From assembly GCA_900128395.1 (NCBI GenBank), contig LT649427.1, positions 1 to 26,826 of the forward strand: 26,826 nt of DNA, in the 5' to 3' direction. Positions 1 through 9,564 of this stretch are shown here, piece after piece. Under the pieces are notes generated by a model. That model searched no databases, was not told where the DNA came from, and worked only from the letters and a program-made list of their open reading frames with translations. The DNA comes from Stramenopiles sp. TOSAG23-2. Lineage: Eukaryota > Sar. A program made the position numbers and the translations under genes. How positions within the stretch are numbered: the stretch's first letter is position 1; every line of letters begins with the position of its first letter.

Positions 1-349
1 AGTAGGAATTATCATGAGTAAATTAAAAATAAATTATGCGTAAATTAAATATTATTTATTCGTTCCGGTACCACGTCGTAGTAGGAGTAAATCGTTCTTA
101 GATTGCGAGGATTAACAATGTTATTCCTGAGATTGAGTATTGAGCGTAGTATTTACCACGGGAAGTAAAATTATTATATAACTTTAGAGATTTTAAAAAC
201 ATCAAATAATTATTACGAGTCGTACGTACATCATACTTCGTATGATACATATCATATCATTTTATAATTCAATTTACGCATAATTTATTTAATTTTTTAA
301 TTTACTCCATCAAAGTGATAATTCCTACTCTCGTACTCTTCAAAAGAAT
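1..349. repeat. Inverted-repeat-bounded dispersed repeat, fullest copy
   Basis: Positions 1-47 and 271-329 are inverted copies of each other. The right arm differs mainly by two inserted blocks of about 8 bases. The shared core reads as agtaggaattatca, then gagtaaatt, then taaattatgcgtaaatt. The interior (about 121-175) contains attgagtattgag and acgggaagtaaaattatta, both of which recur at 9312-9389. Sequence just outside the right arm (336-349) recurs inverted at 19131-19144. The block lies directly downstream of the 3' end of the minus-strand gene ending at 419. No protein is encoded. It resembles a small non-autonomous inverted-repeat element, but the left end is cut by the window edge and no target-site duplication can be assigned. 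Confidence 0.6.
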
Positions 350-418
350 ATACAACAAGCTGCAATCCGTATCATTATATTTAATAAAATAATTACATTT
401 TTTCTTTCTATAACATAT

Positions 419-2719
419 TTACTGGCACGATATACTAACAACTGTGACGTCATGTTTTTGAACAGAAATAGAAAATGTAACAATATCATCTTTTGCATTA
501 TATTTACATATTTGTAGCTTCTCTTGCTTTCGCAAATCCTCACACGTAATATCATTGTTACTCTTCATATTCTTACATTTTGACATAGATGACATATTAG
601 AAATCATATTTCCTTGCCATTCTATCTCTGCATTATTTGAAATAGATATATACCGAATATCCTTCTTACTTTCAACATCGTATGCCGTACTAGAAGTCCA
701 ATATAACCCATATGCATTAAGTTTTTCTTCAATCGAAATAGGTTGAAACGGTTTTATAATACCTTTGAACAGCTCTTTACTAATCGTGGAAAGACCACCA
801 CTTCCTACCTCAAACCAAGGAATAAGACATGTATATATAGAACCTTTTCCAACATTACGTTTAACTATTATAGGATGTTTTTCTGGTATAGATTGAACAA
901 TAATTTTACTATCACTTGCAACTTTTTCCACATCAGCATAATTATACATTTCAACTCCATCATCAATTGTTGTTGTTGACACCATGTTATTATCTTTTAA
1001 AAACTGGTATGCTCTTCCTACACGAACAATACCTGATACAGACACTCCAGAGAAAGATGAAATATCATCAATTATTGCAAGACTTCCAATTGGAACAATT
1101 ACAATCCCACCATCACGTGCAAAGTCTTCAAGCATGTTTTTTGTTTCGTTATTTATATAACCATTGCCCGACAACCAGATGAGTACCTTATATTTCGTAT
1201 TGATCATATTTATTTTTTTATTTGCTCCTGTTACAAAAACATCAAATATATCTCCAAATGCTGTGTCTGCCATTGGACGGAATTCAGCTGGGTCATTGTT
1301 ATGGTTATTATTAAACCATGCTTGCGATTCATTTCTATCATGGAATTTTCCAAATGGTAAAGATGATGAGGCAGTCCAAACATCATCTTCATTTGGTGCA
1401 TATGGTTCTTGAATTGAAGATCTAGCAAATGGTGATGGTGGTGGATTTCTATTATTTTCAAAATTTCCAAAAGGAAATGCCCGAAATCCTACTATACCAT
1501 CTACTCCAGGATATATCATTCCAAAAAAACCATCGACTGCTCCACTACCAAGTTGATTGTACCACGCTATATTGGCATAATTCCATATGGTGGTGCCTTG
1601 ACCACCTCGACCCCACGATGGCCGTTCGTTCCAACCATTATCCTCTGAAAGGACTACTGCTATTGGACTATCATGAATCCCACGAGTTGCTGGCGGAACT
1701 TTTGTTTTGATAAACTTGCCAAATGAATCTATTTCATCAGAAATAGGATTTGGTTGTTTTGTGATTGTATCTATGTAACCACATCCTTCTACGGTCAATA
1801 TGGATGCTCCGGCAAAATACGTATTCCATAATATACGTCTATGATATGAAGCGGGATATGGATTAACACAACCATAAATAACACCCCACCATAAAGATAA
1901 ATCAATCCCCCAACCTTTGCTATTATTATTTTTATTTTTATTATTATTACTTTTATTATTATTATTAGAGTATTGTTCCACCGCACCTCGGAGAAATGCA
2001 ATTGATGGTGGTAATGAACCAGTATCATCGTTAGCACGTTCTACTAATATATAGTCAGCATAATCAAGCATACTATGCGCGGATGAAGTAAATCCACTTC
2101 TAGCAAATAAAGTTGCACTTTCATTAACAAATTTTTCCGTGAAATTTTTTGCTTCAGATAAATATCGATTCCATCCTTCTAATGCAGTTGATGGTTTTAA
2201 CTTTGAATGTCCATTCGAATATCCACTTTTTCTTGCTTTGGCAAATAATTCTGGTGAATATCCTGTACCACCACTATCATCTTCACAAATATATTCCCAA
2301 TTAATTTCATTCATTTTAATCCCAGCAGATGTTAATGTTTCAATTGCTTTTGTAAGATTTGGCATTGGTATTTTTCGATGTTTTTCTCTGTTTTTTTGAC
2401 GTGTTGGTGAACCTGAAGTAGTAAAATATATTGACCAATTTAAAACATCACGGACTTGTTGAATTGCTTCAATTGGTGTATCCCATTCAGAACTCACAGC
2501 AAGATAATCTTGATTCCAAGTTAAATTTGATGCCCACTTTGTATCTAAAGTATCGATCGTCGAACCACCATTAGTTGGTCCTAAACCTTCCAATACGATG
2601 TAAAAATCACGTTGATTGGATGGTGTTGCTTTGATAGCATTCGTTATACCAATACTAATAATAATAATTAAAAAAAACAGATGGAGGATATTTGTGGTGA
2701 TAACAATGGGTATATCCAT
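419..2719 (-). CDS. Secreted glycoside-hydrolase-like protein
   Basis: 766 residues. Residues 1-28 form a hydrophobic signal peptide ending near GITNA, so the product is probably secreted or enters the endomembrane system. The N-terminal two thirds looks like a TIM-barrel glycosidase: WDTPIEAIQQVRDVLNW, INWEYICEDD, and WNTYFAGASILTVEGCGY, whose Glu would suit a catalytic acid. A poly-Asn insert lies around residues 250-270. Next comes DSPIAVVLSEDNGW, and then a Rossmann-like stretch (KVLIWLSGNGYINNET, DGGIVIVPIGS) resembling the glutamine-amidotransferase-like domain that follows the barrel in GH42-type beta-galactosidases. Several N-x-S/T sites fit a glycoprotein. The family assignment rests on overall layout rather than a recognised signature, so substrate and reaction are not called. 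It is divergent from the PP2C gene, and its 3' end abuts the repeat at 1-349. Confidence 0.6.
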   Translation of the reverse strand: MDIPIVITTNILHLFFLIIIISIGITNAIKATPSNQRDFYIVLEGLGPTNGGSTIDTLDTKWASNLTWNQDYLAVSSEWDTPIEAIQQVRDVLNWSIYFTTSGSPTRQKNREKHRKIPMPNLTKAIETLTSAGIKMNEINWEYICEDDSGGTGYSPELFAKARKSGYSNGHSKLKPSTALEGWNRYLSEAKNFTEKFVNESATLFARSGFTSSAHSMLDYADYILVERANDDTGSLPPSIAFLRGAVEQYSNNNNKSNNNKNKNNNSKGWGIDLSLWWGVIYGCVNPYPASYHRRILWNTYFAGASILTVEGCGYIDTITKQPNPISDEIDSFGKFIKTKVPPATRGIHDSPIAVVLSEDNGWNERPSWGRGGQGTTIWNYANIAWYNQLGSGAVDGFFGMIYPGVDGIVGFRAFPFGNFENNRNPPPSPFARSSIQEPYAPNEDDVWTASSSLPFGKFHDRNESQAWFNNNHNNDPAEFRPMADTAFGDIFDVFVTGANKKINMINTKYKVLIWLSGNGYINNETKNMLEDFARDGGIVIVPIGSLAIIDDISSFSGVSVSGIVRVGRAYQFLKDNNMVSTTTIDDGVEMYNYADVEKVASDSKIIVQSIPEKHPIIVKRNVGKGSIYTCLIPWFEVGSGGLSTISKELFKGIIKPFQPISIEEKLNAYGLYWTSSTAYDVESKKDIRYISISNNAEIEWQGNMISNMSSMSKCKNMKSNNDITCEDLRKQEKLQICKYNAKDDIVTFSISVQKHDVTVVSISCQ

Positions 2720-3581
2720 AGTTACAAATTGTGTATTATACCAATAAACAACAATTTTTGTCCTTTCTATACGTATTATTTTGTCTTTTCTTCCTAAAAA
2801 TATATATATTTCTTATTATTTCAGATAATCCAAAATAAAAATTGCGCATAACTGCAACAACAAAACTATATCACAGAGTTCTCTCTGAAACTATACTGTA
2901 TGTGTGTTGTGAAAATTCAGTGAGAAGTGAGATGCAAAAATGATATATTATATTTTATGATGATGAAGAAGAAGAAGAAGAAGTGATGTGGTGAGTATGA
3001 GCAGCACAGCATTACAGTAGCATTAGCATAAGAGCACGTGATGTGTGCCTGTGTGCTGATGATGAAAAAAATAATAATGGGAATTTTAATAATAATAATA
3101 TCCCTTATTGTAATATTTTCAGCATCCTTCGTACTATAATATATTAATATACTAACGGGTACAATTAATAGACTGCATTTCGGAGGGAATTTAGGGCCAG
3201 AAAAATCTATCTATAAAAATATTGTTCTTCTTTGCAACCTTTCGGTAAATTTTCACCACAATGATGGGTTGACAGTGCTATTTACCTTCTAAATAAACAC
3301 TTCCTTGACGACATTCGTACCTTGCTAACCACAATAATACAGTATGTTGTGTACAGCAACACGAGAAATATGTAGATGACATAGATATTATATGTCGAAT
3401 GAGATCAACTTAAAAGTAGATATATTGATCCATGCCCTTCGTCCAATTCATACGGGTTTAACAAGAGAAGAAATTCATAAAACGAATTACATATTTTTTT
3501 ATCATTATCTTCCAACATTTATTTCATTTTCCAATAAAATCAATATATCATTATTCTCATCATTAAATGCAAAAATAAAAT
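2720..3581. promoter_or_regulatory. Divergent promoter gap (862 bp)
   Basis: Head-to-head gap between the minus-strand secreted protein and the plus-strand PP2C. It holds a short GAA microsatellite around 2967-2985, several TA-rich and AAT-rich runs, and a palindromic CACGTG at 3035-3040. No conserved core promoter element could be identified. A 74-codon frame starting at 3392 overlaps the PP2C start out of frame and has no recognisable content. Presumably transcription starts both ways from here, which is inferred only from gene orientation. Confidence 0.45.
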
Positions 3582-5024
3582 ATGGGTGCTTATCTTTCAG
3601 AGCCTGTTACCATTAAACACGTGGAAATACCTTGTGAGAATAATGATGGGAATATGACATATGCATGCTGTTCATTACAAGGATGGAGGCGCCACCAAGA
3701 AGATGCGCATATTAGACCGCAAAAATTAAACAATTCAGTGCAAATATTAGGAGTTTATGATGGGCATGGTGGTGCAGACGTAGCTAGATTTGTAGAAAAC
3801 AACTTAACTAAAGTGCTAATTGAAGATGCTCATTTCAAAAAAAAAGATTATGCAAAAGCATTACAAAATGCTTATTTAAAGATAGATGAAATGATATTGA
3901 CAAAAGCAGGTCAAAAGGAATTGAAATTAATGGATCAAAAAGCGAATCTTGATGAAGAAGCAGATTCAGAATTGATGAAAGAACTTGGAAAATCGTATGA
4001 ACAAAAAGAAGGGGATGATTCAGCAATTATAATTAAAGGAGAGAAAACAATTGTTTATACTGAGATTGATAACGATGGTAATAAGTGCAATAATAGTAGT
4101 AATAGTAATAGCGGTGGTAGCAGCATCATCAGCAGCAATGGTAGTAGTAATTCCACTCATAAAAAGAAAACTGGTGATAACAGTAATACTAATGGTGTTC
4201 TTACTAAAGAAGCATTAGAAAAAAAACTAGAAGAAAAAATACGTATATTACTGGAATCATCAAAAAATTTGCCAGCGGCGGAGGCGAAGAAGAAAAATAA
4301 TACTAAAAGTAGTAACAAAGGTGCAACAGCAAAAAACAATAGTACTAATGAGGATGATGATAATGAAGCAGTGGACATTGAAAGTGTTGATTTTGGTTTA
4401 CATTCCGGTTGCACTGCAACAACATGTTTAATAATTGATAATAAAACAATAATATGTGGAAATTCTGGCGATTCTCGATGTGTTTTAAGTCGCAATAAAG
4501 TTGCTTTTCCACTTTCAAACGATCATAACCCAGATGTACAATCAGAGGTAGATCGAATTGAAAAAGCTGGTGGTACTGTAAGTGAAGATGGGCGTGTAGA
4601 AGGTAATTTAAATTTGTCTAGAGCACTTGGTGATTTGATGTATAAACAAAATAATGATTTGGGCCCAGAAGAGCAAATGATTACTGGATTTCCTGAAGTT
4701 ATGTACACCGATATACAACCAAAGGATGATTATTTAGTTATTGGTTGCGATGGTATCTTTAATGTTTTAACGAATCAAGAAGTCATTGATTTTGTACATG
4801 CTGGTCTTGCATTGAATCAAACACTTGGCGAAATAGCTGCTAATATGTGTGATCGATGCATGACAACAGATGCGAATGGTGATGGGACAGGTTGTGATAA
4901 TGAAACTGTAATAATTTTGAAATTAAATAATGACGGTGGGAGTAGTAGTAGTAGTACAAGCTTGAAAAAACGCCCAAGTGACCATGGTGATGAGAAGAAA
5001 CCAAAACGAAATCGTAATAATTAA
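3582..5024 (+). CDS. PP2C-type Ser/Thr phosphatase, PPM1G-like
   Basis: 480 residues. The N-terminus MGAYLSEPVT matches the PPM1G/PP2C-gamma type and gives an N-myristoylation consensus (Gly2), which supports this start. PP2C metal-binding and catalytic motifs are in order: RRHQEDAH (Glu40, Asp41), VYDGHGG (Asp60), SGCTATT, NSGDSRCVLSR, DGRVEGNLNLSRALGD, VIGCDGIFNVL and a terminal DNET. These coordinate two Mn/Mg ions that activate water for phosphoserine/threonine hydrolysis. Between DGHGG and SGCTA lies a long insert (about residues 110-265) rich in Lys, Glu, Asn and Ser. This is comparable in position to the acidic insert of PPM1G, whose known roles are nuclear (splicing factors, histone dephosphorylation). 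The C-terminus is a basic KKRPSDHGDEKKPKRNRNN tail, possibly a nuclear signal. No key residue is missing. Confidence 0.93.
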   Translation: MGAYLSEPVTIKHVEIPCENNDGNMTYACCSLQGWRRHQEDAHIRPQKLNNSVQILGVYDGHGGADVARFVENNLTKVLIEDAHFKKKDYAKALQNAYLKIDEMILTKAGQKELKLMDQKANLDEEADSELMKELGKSYEQKEGDDSAIIIKGEKTIVYTEIDNDGNKCNNSSNSNSGGSSIISSNGSSNSTHKKKTGDNSNTNGVLTKEALEKKLEEKIRILLESSKNLPAAEAKKKNNTKSSNKGATAKNNSTNEDDDNEAVDIESVDFGLHSGCTATTCLIIDNKTIICGNSGDSRCVLSRNKVAFPLSNDHNPDVQSEVDRIEKAGGTVSEDGRVEGNLNLSRALGDLMYKQNNDLGPEEQMITGFPEVMYTDIQPKDDYLVIGCDGIFNVLTNQEVIDFVHAGLALNQTLGEIAANMCDRCMTTDANGDGTGCDNETVIILKLNNDGGSSSSSTSLKKRPSDHGDEKKPKRNRNN

Positions 5025-5704
5025 AAAAAAAATTCAATAAAAAAAAATAAAAATTTTAATTCTCGATTTACGACATTTTTCTTATTTATACTTCGTACGA
5101 CTTCGTACTTTATACTATATATTACGTATCACATTTTATGCGCACATACTCGTATATATTAATATATATGTACATGATTGTAACTTAGATTTTAACCATC
5201 AATATGTACATGATGAATCATATTTTTTGAAATGAATATTTTTTTTCGTACTTCGTACTTCCCACAACAAGATTTAATGATGTACAAAAAATATCATAAA
5301 GTGTTCACAGAAGATTAAAATATGATATGCATATGTACATATATATATCATATCATATGCATATCATATCATATCTGTATATATAACTCTAATACGACTA
5401 AAATAAAGTACCGCGTATCTTAATTTTTATTTCTACTCGTGTGATAAATTCCTACTCTCAAAAGGAATTAACCACTCATCCAAGGCCATATAATTATATT
5501 AAAATATCTACACTTCGTATCTCTCACAATATGAAATTTAAAAAAATACATTTTTAATGAAATGTAAAAAATGTGTGTCTGCTGTTTCAAATTTATAAAA
5601 AAAAAAGAAGACATTTTGTAAATTCTATTCCTGCTCAACTTTCATACTACAAACACACTCGATTTTAGTTTACGAACTAGAGTACGCGCTTCTCTTTACC
5701 ATTT
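5025..5704. other. Convergent 3' gap with repeat fragment and CATATG-rich tract
   Basis: Tail-to-tail gap between PP2C and the decarboxylase. It contains acttcgta-type short repeats at 5091-5120 and 5246-5262, and a palindromic tract of atatcatatgcatatc units at about 5318-5385. A fragment at about 5450-5470 (gataaattcctactctc) is related to the dispersed repeat at 1-349. No gene seen. Confidence 0.5.
5318..5385. repeat. Palindromic ATATCATATGCATATC-type simple repeat
   Basis: The tract is built of overlapping atatcat, gatatg and catatg units with near-palindromic symmetry, inside the convergent gap. It is low-complexity sequence able to form short hairpins. No function can be assigned. Confidence 0.5.
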
Positions 5705-7033
5705 TTAATGTTTACTTTCAAGACCTAATTTAATATCTGCTAATTCAACACAATTTGCATATAAATCTGGTATGACCTCCCTTTTCCTAATCATATCCAC
5801 TGTTGTTTCATCTGTTCTTAATAATAATTCTGGTGCTCTTAATTTTCCATTGTATTGAAATCCCATCGAATGTGAATGAGCTCCTGTATCATGAATTACA
5901 AATAAATCACCAACTGTCGCATCTGCCGGTAAATCACGATCTTTTGCAAACCAATCGTTGTTTTCACATAATGTACCAACAACATTTGCATTTTTGCGAC
6001 TATTATTATTACCTTCATGTTTTGGCACGGTAATATGATGGTATGAACCGTACATACCTGGACGCATCAAATTAGCCATACATGAATCCAATCCGTAATA
6101 AACTTGATATGAATCTTTCATTGCTTGGCATCTTGATACTAAATAACCAAATGGGCCGGTCATATAACGGCCATTTTCCATATGAAGGATTGGTTCAGGC
6201 ATATTATGTTCAACAATTTTTTTATCAAAAACTTCACGCATTGATTTGACTAATTGTGGTATATCAACACTAGCAATTTCAGGTTTATATGGAATTCCAA
6301 TGCCACCACCAACATTAATATATTCAAATTCAATATTTAATTCTGCACGCAACATTGCCACTGTATCTAACATTTTAGTTACAGTCTCGATCCAATATGC
6401 ATTAGACAAGACACAGGAGCCTGTCATCATATGAATGCCAAATTTCTTTGCGCCATATTTCTTCGCTTTCGTATATGCTTCTTTGATTTGATAATGTGCT
6501 ACGCCAAATTTAGCATCTGGTCCACCTAATACATTCGATTTGGTTTCCGAATCAGTACGTCCAATGCCAGGATTTAAACGAAACGATATTAATTCTGGAA
6601 AAGGTTTATTGTTATCCTTTGCAACTTGGTTCAGCGTATCAACTAAAGATACATCATCCAAGTTAATTGTTGCATTTGTTTTCAATGCAAATAATAAATC
6701 TTCCTTTGATGTGAAATTAGAAGTATAGCATACTAAATGTCCTGGGCAATTTAATTTATCAGCTATATATAGTTCTGAAGTGGAGGAACAATCAAGTCCA
6801 CAACCTTCATCCATTAAAATTTGCAATATGGTAGGATTTGGCAATGCTTTTACAGCAAAATGTTGTTGAAATTTTGGAAATGCCTTCCTAAAATTATCTA
6901 TTAAATTCCTTGCATTTCTACGAATGGCACCTTCATCATATAATTGATATGGTGTACCATATTTCGTTGCTAATTGTTCCAATTGTGTAATAGCTATTGG
7001 TATTGTTTTTTCCCCTGCACGTAAAGAAGTCAT
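5705..7033 (-). CDS. lysA: Diaminopimelate-decarboxylase-type PLP enzyme, bacterial subtype
   Basis: 442 residues, fold-type III PLP decarboxylase of the DapDC/ODC/ADC superfamily. The PLP lysine is K62 in HFAVKALPNP. The glycine loop is NVGGGIGIPY. MENGRYMTGPFG, LCENNDWFAKDRDLP (the Cys/Asp active-site loop contributed across the dimer) and IHDTGAHSHSMGFQYNGKLR follow in family order. The CENND and HDTGAHS.SMG.QYNGKLR wording is that of the DapDC subtype found in Bacteroidetes and Clostridia, rather than plant or animal ODC. The expected reaction is meso-diaminopimelate to L-lysine plus CO2, the last step of lysine synthesis. The N-terminus begins directly in the barrel with no transit or signal peptide, so the enzyme looks cytosolic. 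A related substrate (e.g. carboxynorspermidine or another diamino acid) cannot be excluded from sequence. Divergent from CNOT9. Confidence 0.85.
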   Translation of the reverse strand: MTSLRAGEKTIPIAITQLEQLATKYGTPYQLYDEGAIRRNARNLIDNFRKAFPKFQQHFAVKALPNPTILQILMDEGCGLDCSSTSELYIADKLNCPGHLVCYTSNFTSKEDLLFALKTNATINLDDVSLVDTLNQVAKDNNKPFPELISFRLNPGIGRTDSETKSNVLGGPDAKFGVAHYQIKEAYTKAKKYGAKKFGIHMMTGSCVLSNAYWIETVTKMLDTVAMLRAELNIEFEYINVGGGIGIPYKPEIASVDIPQLVKSMREVFDKKIVEHNMPEPILHMENGRYMTGPFGYLVSRCQAMKDSYQVYYGLDSCMANLMRPGMYGSYHHITVPKHEGNNNSRKNANVVGTLCENNDWFAKDRDLPADATVGDLFVIHDTGAHSHSMGFQYNGKLRAPELLLRTDETTVDMIRKREVIPDLYANCVELADIKLGLESKH

Positions 7034-7966
7034 GATGAGTTATTACTATATTTTATATATTAAAAAAAAATTAGATATGTATATTGAATAAATGTTGTTC
7101 AATTAGATATATATATATGTATTGTATCCAATGTATATGTAGAAATATTTTCCTTCTCACTATATATGTTGTACAAATATCATAAGTTCATTATACGTAT
7201 AATATATCTATATGTTTCCTACGCACAACAACTATTTGTTTTTATATTTAATTAATTTTTAGTCTAGTATAATTTTTAAAAAAAAAAAAAATGTTAAATG
7301 CACAAAAATCATCATTATTATTTTCAGCAGCATTTTTGTGCACGTGCCATTCGCACATTCCAGGCCAGCAGGCCCACAGCAGTACTCTAAACTCTCTACC
7401 AGGTACAGTAGCCATGCAGGCTTTTCTCTGGCTTTCCAGCTTTCCAGGCTTTCCATCAGCTTTCCAGGCTTCTGGTTTCCATGATGTGGCGGCTTTTTTT
7501 TTAAAATGCTATTTTGATGAAATTATTAGATCTGAACTATTATACGATTCGTATAGATATAGCAGCTATTACTGTAAGTATTATCATATTTATATCATTT
7601 TACATAATAACACTTAATATTATAGATATTAGTATATAATTATAATAATATACTTGGTATTATTAAGTAATTATAGCATATAATTGGAGTTTTACACCCC
7701 TCTATATATATACTATATACATATACATATAGGAAAAGTTGAAAACTGATAACAGTATACACAGCAGTATTAGTATGAGGATGAGTGCAGTACCTGTATA
7801 ATTAATAATAATAGAAGACTAAGACATGTTGCAACTGTTGTAAAATGAATGAATGACTGGAAAATTGAAATATCAACACGTACAAAAAGTATAAATATAT
7901 ATATAGATATATGTTGAAGAGAGATAAAATAGTCACAGAGACAAATATAGTCATCGAAGAAAAAAC
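7034..7966. promoter_or_regulatory. Divergent promoter gap (933 bp) with GC-rich island
   Basis: Head-to-head gap between the decarboxylase and CNOT9. Most is TA-rich, but about 7330-7497 is conspicuously GC-rich and contains CACGTG at 7341-7346 plus tandem repeats (separate entry). A 108-codon frame spans the island (7291-7617). Its codons are G/C-ending, unlike its neighbours, and its product is unrecognised, so I do not call it a gene. Confidence 0.45.
7431..7477. repeat. 20-bp tandem repeat, agctttccaggctt unit
   Basis: agctttccaggctt occurs at 7438-7451 and again at 7458-7471, a 20-bp period. A further partial gctttcc lies at 7431-7437. The array sits inside the GC-rich island of the CNOT9/decarboxylase divergent gap, so it could be a repeated protein-binding site or part of an unrecognised RNA. 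Confidence 0.6.
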
Positions 7967-8950
7967 ATGGCAGAATCGAATCAACAATGGCAGCAAGGTC
8001 AAGGACCGCCGCCGCAACAACAACAGCAAGGGCAAGTGCCACCACCGCAACAACAACAAGGGCAAGCGCCACCACAACAAGGTAATGCAAACCCAAATGC
8101 TTTATACCCTTTAATATTAGAACTGATAAACCCGAAACAACGTGAAAGTGCTTTGATGGAATTGTCGAAACGTCGTGAGCAATTTCCTGATTTAGCACCT
8201 ATTTTATGGCATTCATTTGGAACAATAGCAGCAATTTTACAAGAAATAGTATCTATATATCCTTTCTTATCGCCTGCAACACTTACAGGGCATGATAGTA
8301 ATAGAGTGTGTAATGCATTAGCATTATTACAATGCATAGCTTCACACGCTGATACACGTTCACTTTTTTTAAGTTCGCATTTACCATTATATTTATATCC
8401 CTTTTTAAACACTGTACACAAGTCTAGACCTTTTGAATATTTAAGACTCACTAGCCTTGGAGTCATAGGCGCGTTAGTCAAAATTAACGAAAGTGAGGTA
8501 ATTAATTTTTTATTGCAAACAGAGATAATACCATTATGTTTACGTATTATGGAAACTGGAAACGAACTATCTAAAACTGTAGCTACTTTTATCGTGCAAA
8601 AAATTTTGTTAGATGAATTAGGTTTACAATATATTTGTCAAACTCCTGAACGTTTTTATCGTGTTAGCACTGTTTTGGGCAATATGGTTGCAGTATTAAG
8701 AGAGAATCCATCGTTGCGTTTGTTGAAACATATTATTCGATGTTATTCCCGTTTAGCACAAAATTTAAGAGCAAGAGAAGCATTACGACAAGTATTACCA
8801 AATCAATTACAAGATGGTACATTTAATGATTTATTAAAATCTGATCAAAGTGCGACGGTATTTTTACGTGATTTAAAAGCAACACTATTTGAACAACAAA
8901 ATCAAGCACCCCCATCTGAAAATCAAAATACGCAATCATTAGTGATGTAA
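7967..8950 (+). CDS. CNOT9: CNOT9 / RCD1 / CAF40, CCR4-NOT complex subunit
   Basis: 327 residues. Residues 1-38 are a Gln/Pro-rich tail made of repeated GQxPPPQQQQ units. Residues from about 44 to 315 are the armadillo-like Rcd1 domain, highly conserved: [77 protein letters not shown] and [20 protein letters not shown] are close to the human and yeast proteins. CNOT9 binds the NOT1 scaffold of the CCR4-NOT deadenylase. Its surface pockets accept Trp residues of silencing or mRNA-binding adaptors, linking target mRNAs to deadenylation and decay. Intronless here. The start has a favourable aaaacATGg context and the Q-rich tail is in frame with the domain. Lengths above the usual ~300 residues reflect that tail. 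Confidence 0.97.
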   Translation: MAESNQQWQQGQGPPPQQQQQGQVPPPQQQQGQAPPQQGNANPNALYPLILELINPKQRESALMELSKRREQFPDLAPILWHSFGTIAAILQEIVSIYPFLSPATLTGHDSNRVCNALALLQCIASHADTRSLFLSSHLPLYLYPFLNTVHKSRPFEYLRLTSLGVIGALVKINESEVINFLLQTEIIPLCLRIMETGNELSKTVATFIVQKILLDELGLQYICQTPERFYRVSTVLGNMVAVLRENPSLRLLKHIIRCYSRLAQNLRAREALRQVLPNQLQDGTFNDLLKSDQSATVFLRDLKATLFEQQNQAPPSENQNTQSLVM

Positions 8951-9564
8951 GAAGCTTGATGGTATATATATATTATGTATCATATATATATATATATAGT
9001 GCATTACGAAAATACGTCAAAAACTGTAATATATATATCATAGTAAGATGTTATAATAATACAACACGATGTATCATTATATATTAAATATCATAAAATG
9101 ATTCAATGTAAATGTACACACCACGCATATCATACGTAGATTTTTTTTACTCTCTTGAAGAAAAGATTCGTATTTTTACATGTGTGGAAATAAAACAAAA
9201 ATTAATATTAATTTTTTTATTTTATTAGCTTGTAATATTATATTAATAAATAATGAAAAAGAAAAAATTATATCTCTAGAGCTTTGTACACTATAGTATA
9301 GGGATAGAGTCTTATTCTTGCGATTGAGTATTGAGCATATATGATATGCATATTATGGTCATACTTAGCACGGGAAGTAAAATTATTAAATATTATATTT
9401 TAAATAATTTAAACTTTTTTAAAATACGGCTTCGTAGATTTTTTAACCACCTTTATATCATATCTCTAATATATAAAATGATGTACACACACCACACACA
9501 TACATTTATGCATACACTCTGACGAAAAAGTAATCATTACACGCGCGCCCTGTGTTTCCCATCC
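8951..9564. other. Convergent 3' gap with dispersed-repeat fragment
   Basis: Tail-to-tail gap between CNOT9 and the RING protein. It contains TA runs near 8962-8998, AATAAA-like signals around 9190, and the repeat fragment at 9312-9389. No gene seen. Confidence 0.45.
9312..9389. repeat. Dispersed-repeat fragment (interior portion)
   Basis: ttattcttgcgattgagta and cacgggaagtaaaattatta match the interior of the element at 121-175 in the same order and orientation. About 25 extra bases (tatatgatatgcatatta-like) are inserted between them here. The bounding inverted repeats were not found at this copy. Confidence 0.6.

Noticed and set aside
3035-3040. CACGTG boxes as a shared regulator of the divergent promoters (also at 7341-7346)
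   Set aside because: The same hexamer appears in coding sequence (within the PP2C, GH92 and borealin-like genes) and is absent from other divergent gaps, so chance explains it.
3392-3616. 74-codon frame upstream of and overlapping the PP2C start
   Set aside because: No recognisable protein character; it lies out of frame over the PP2C ATG. At most an upstream ORF.
7291-7617. 108-codon frame across the GC-rich island as a gene
   Set aside because: The product has no motif, repeats come from DNA-level tandem repeats, and codon use is unlike the neighbours. Described as an island instead.
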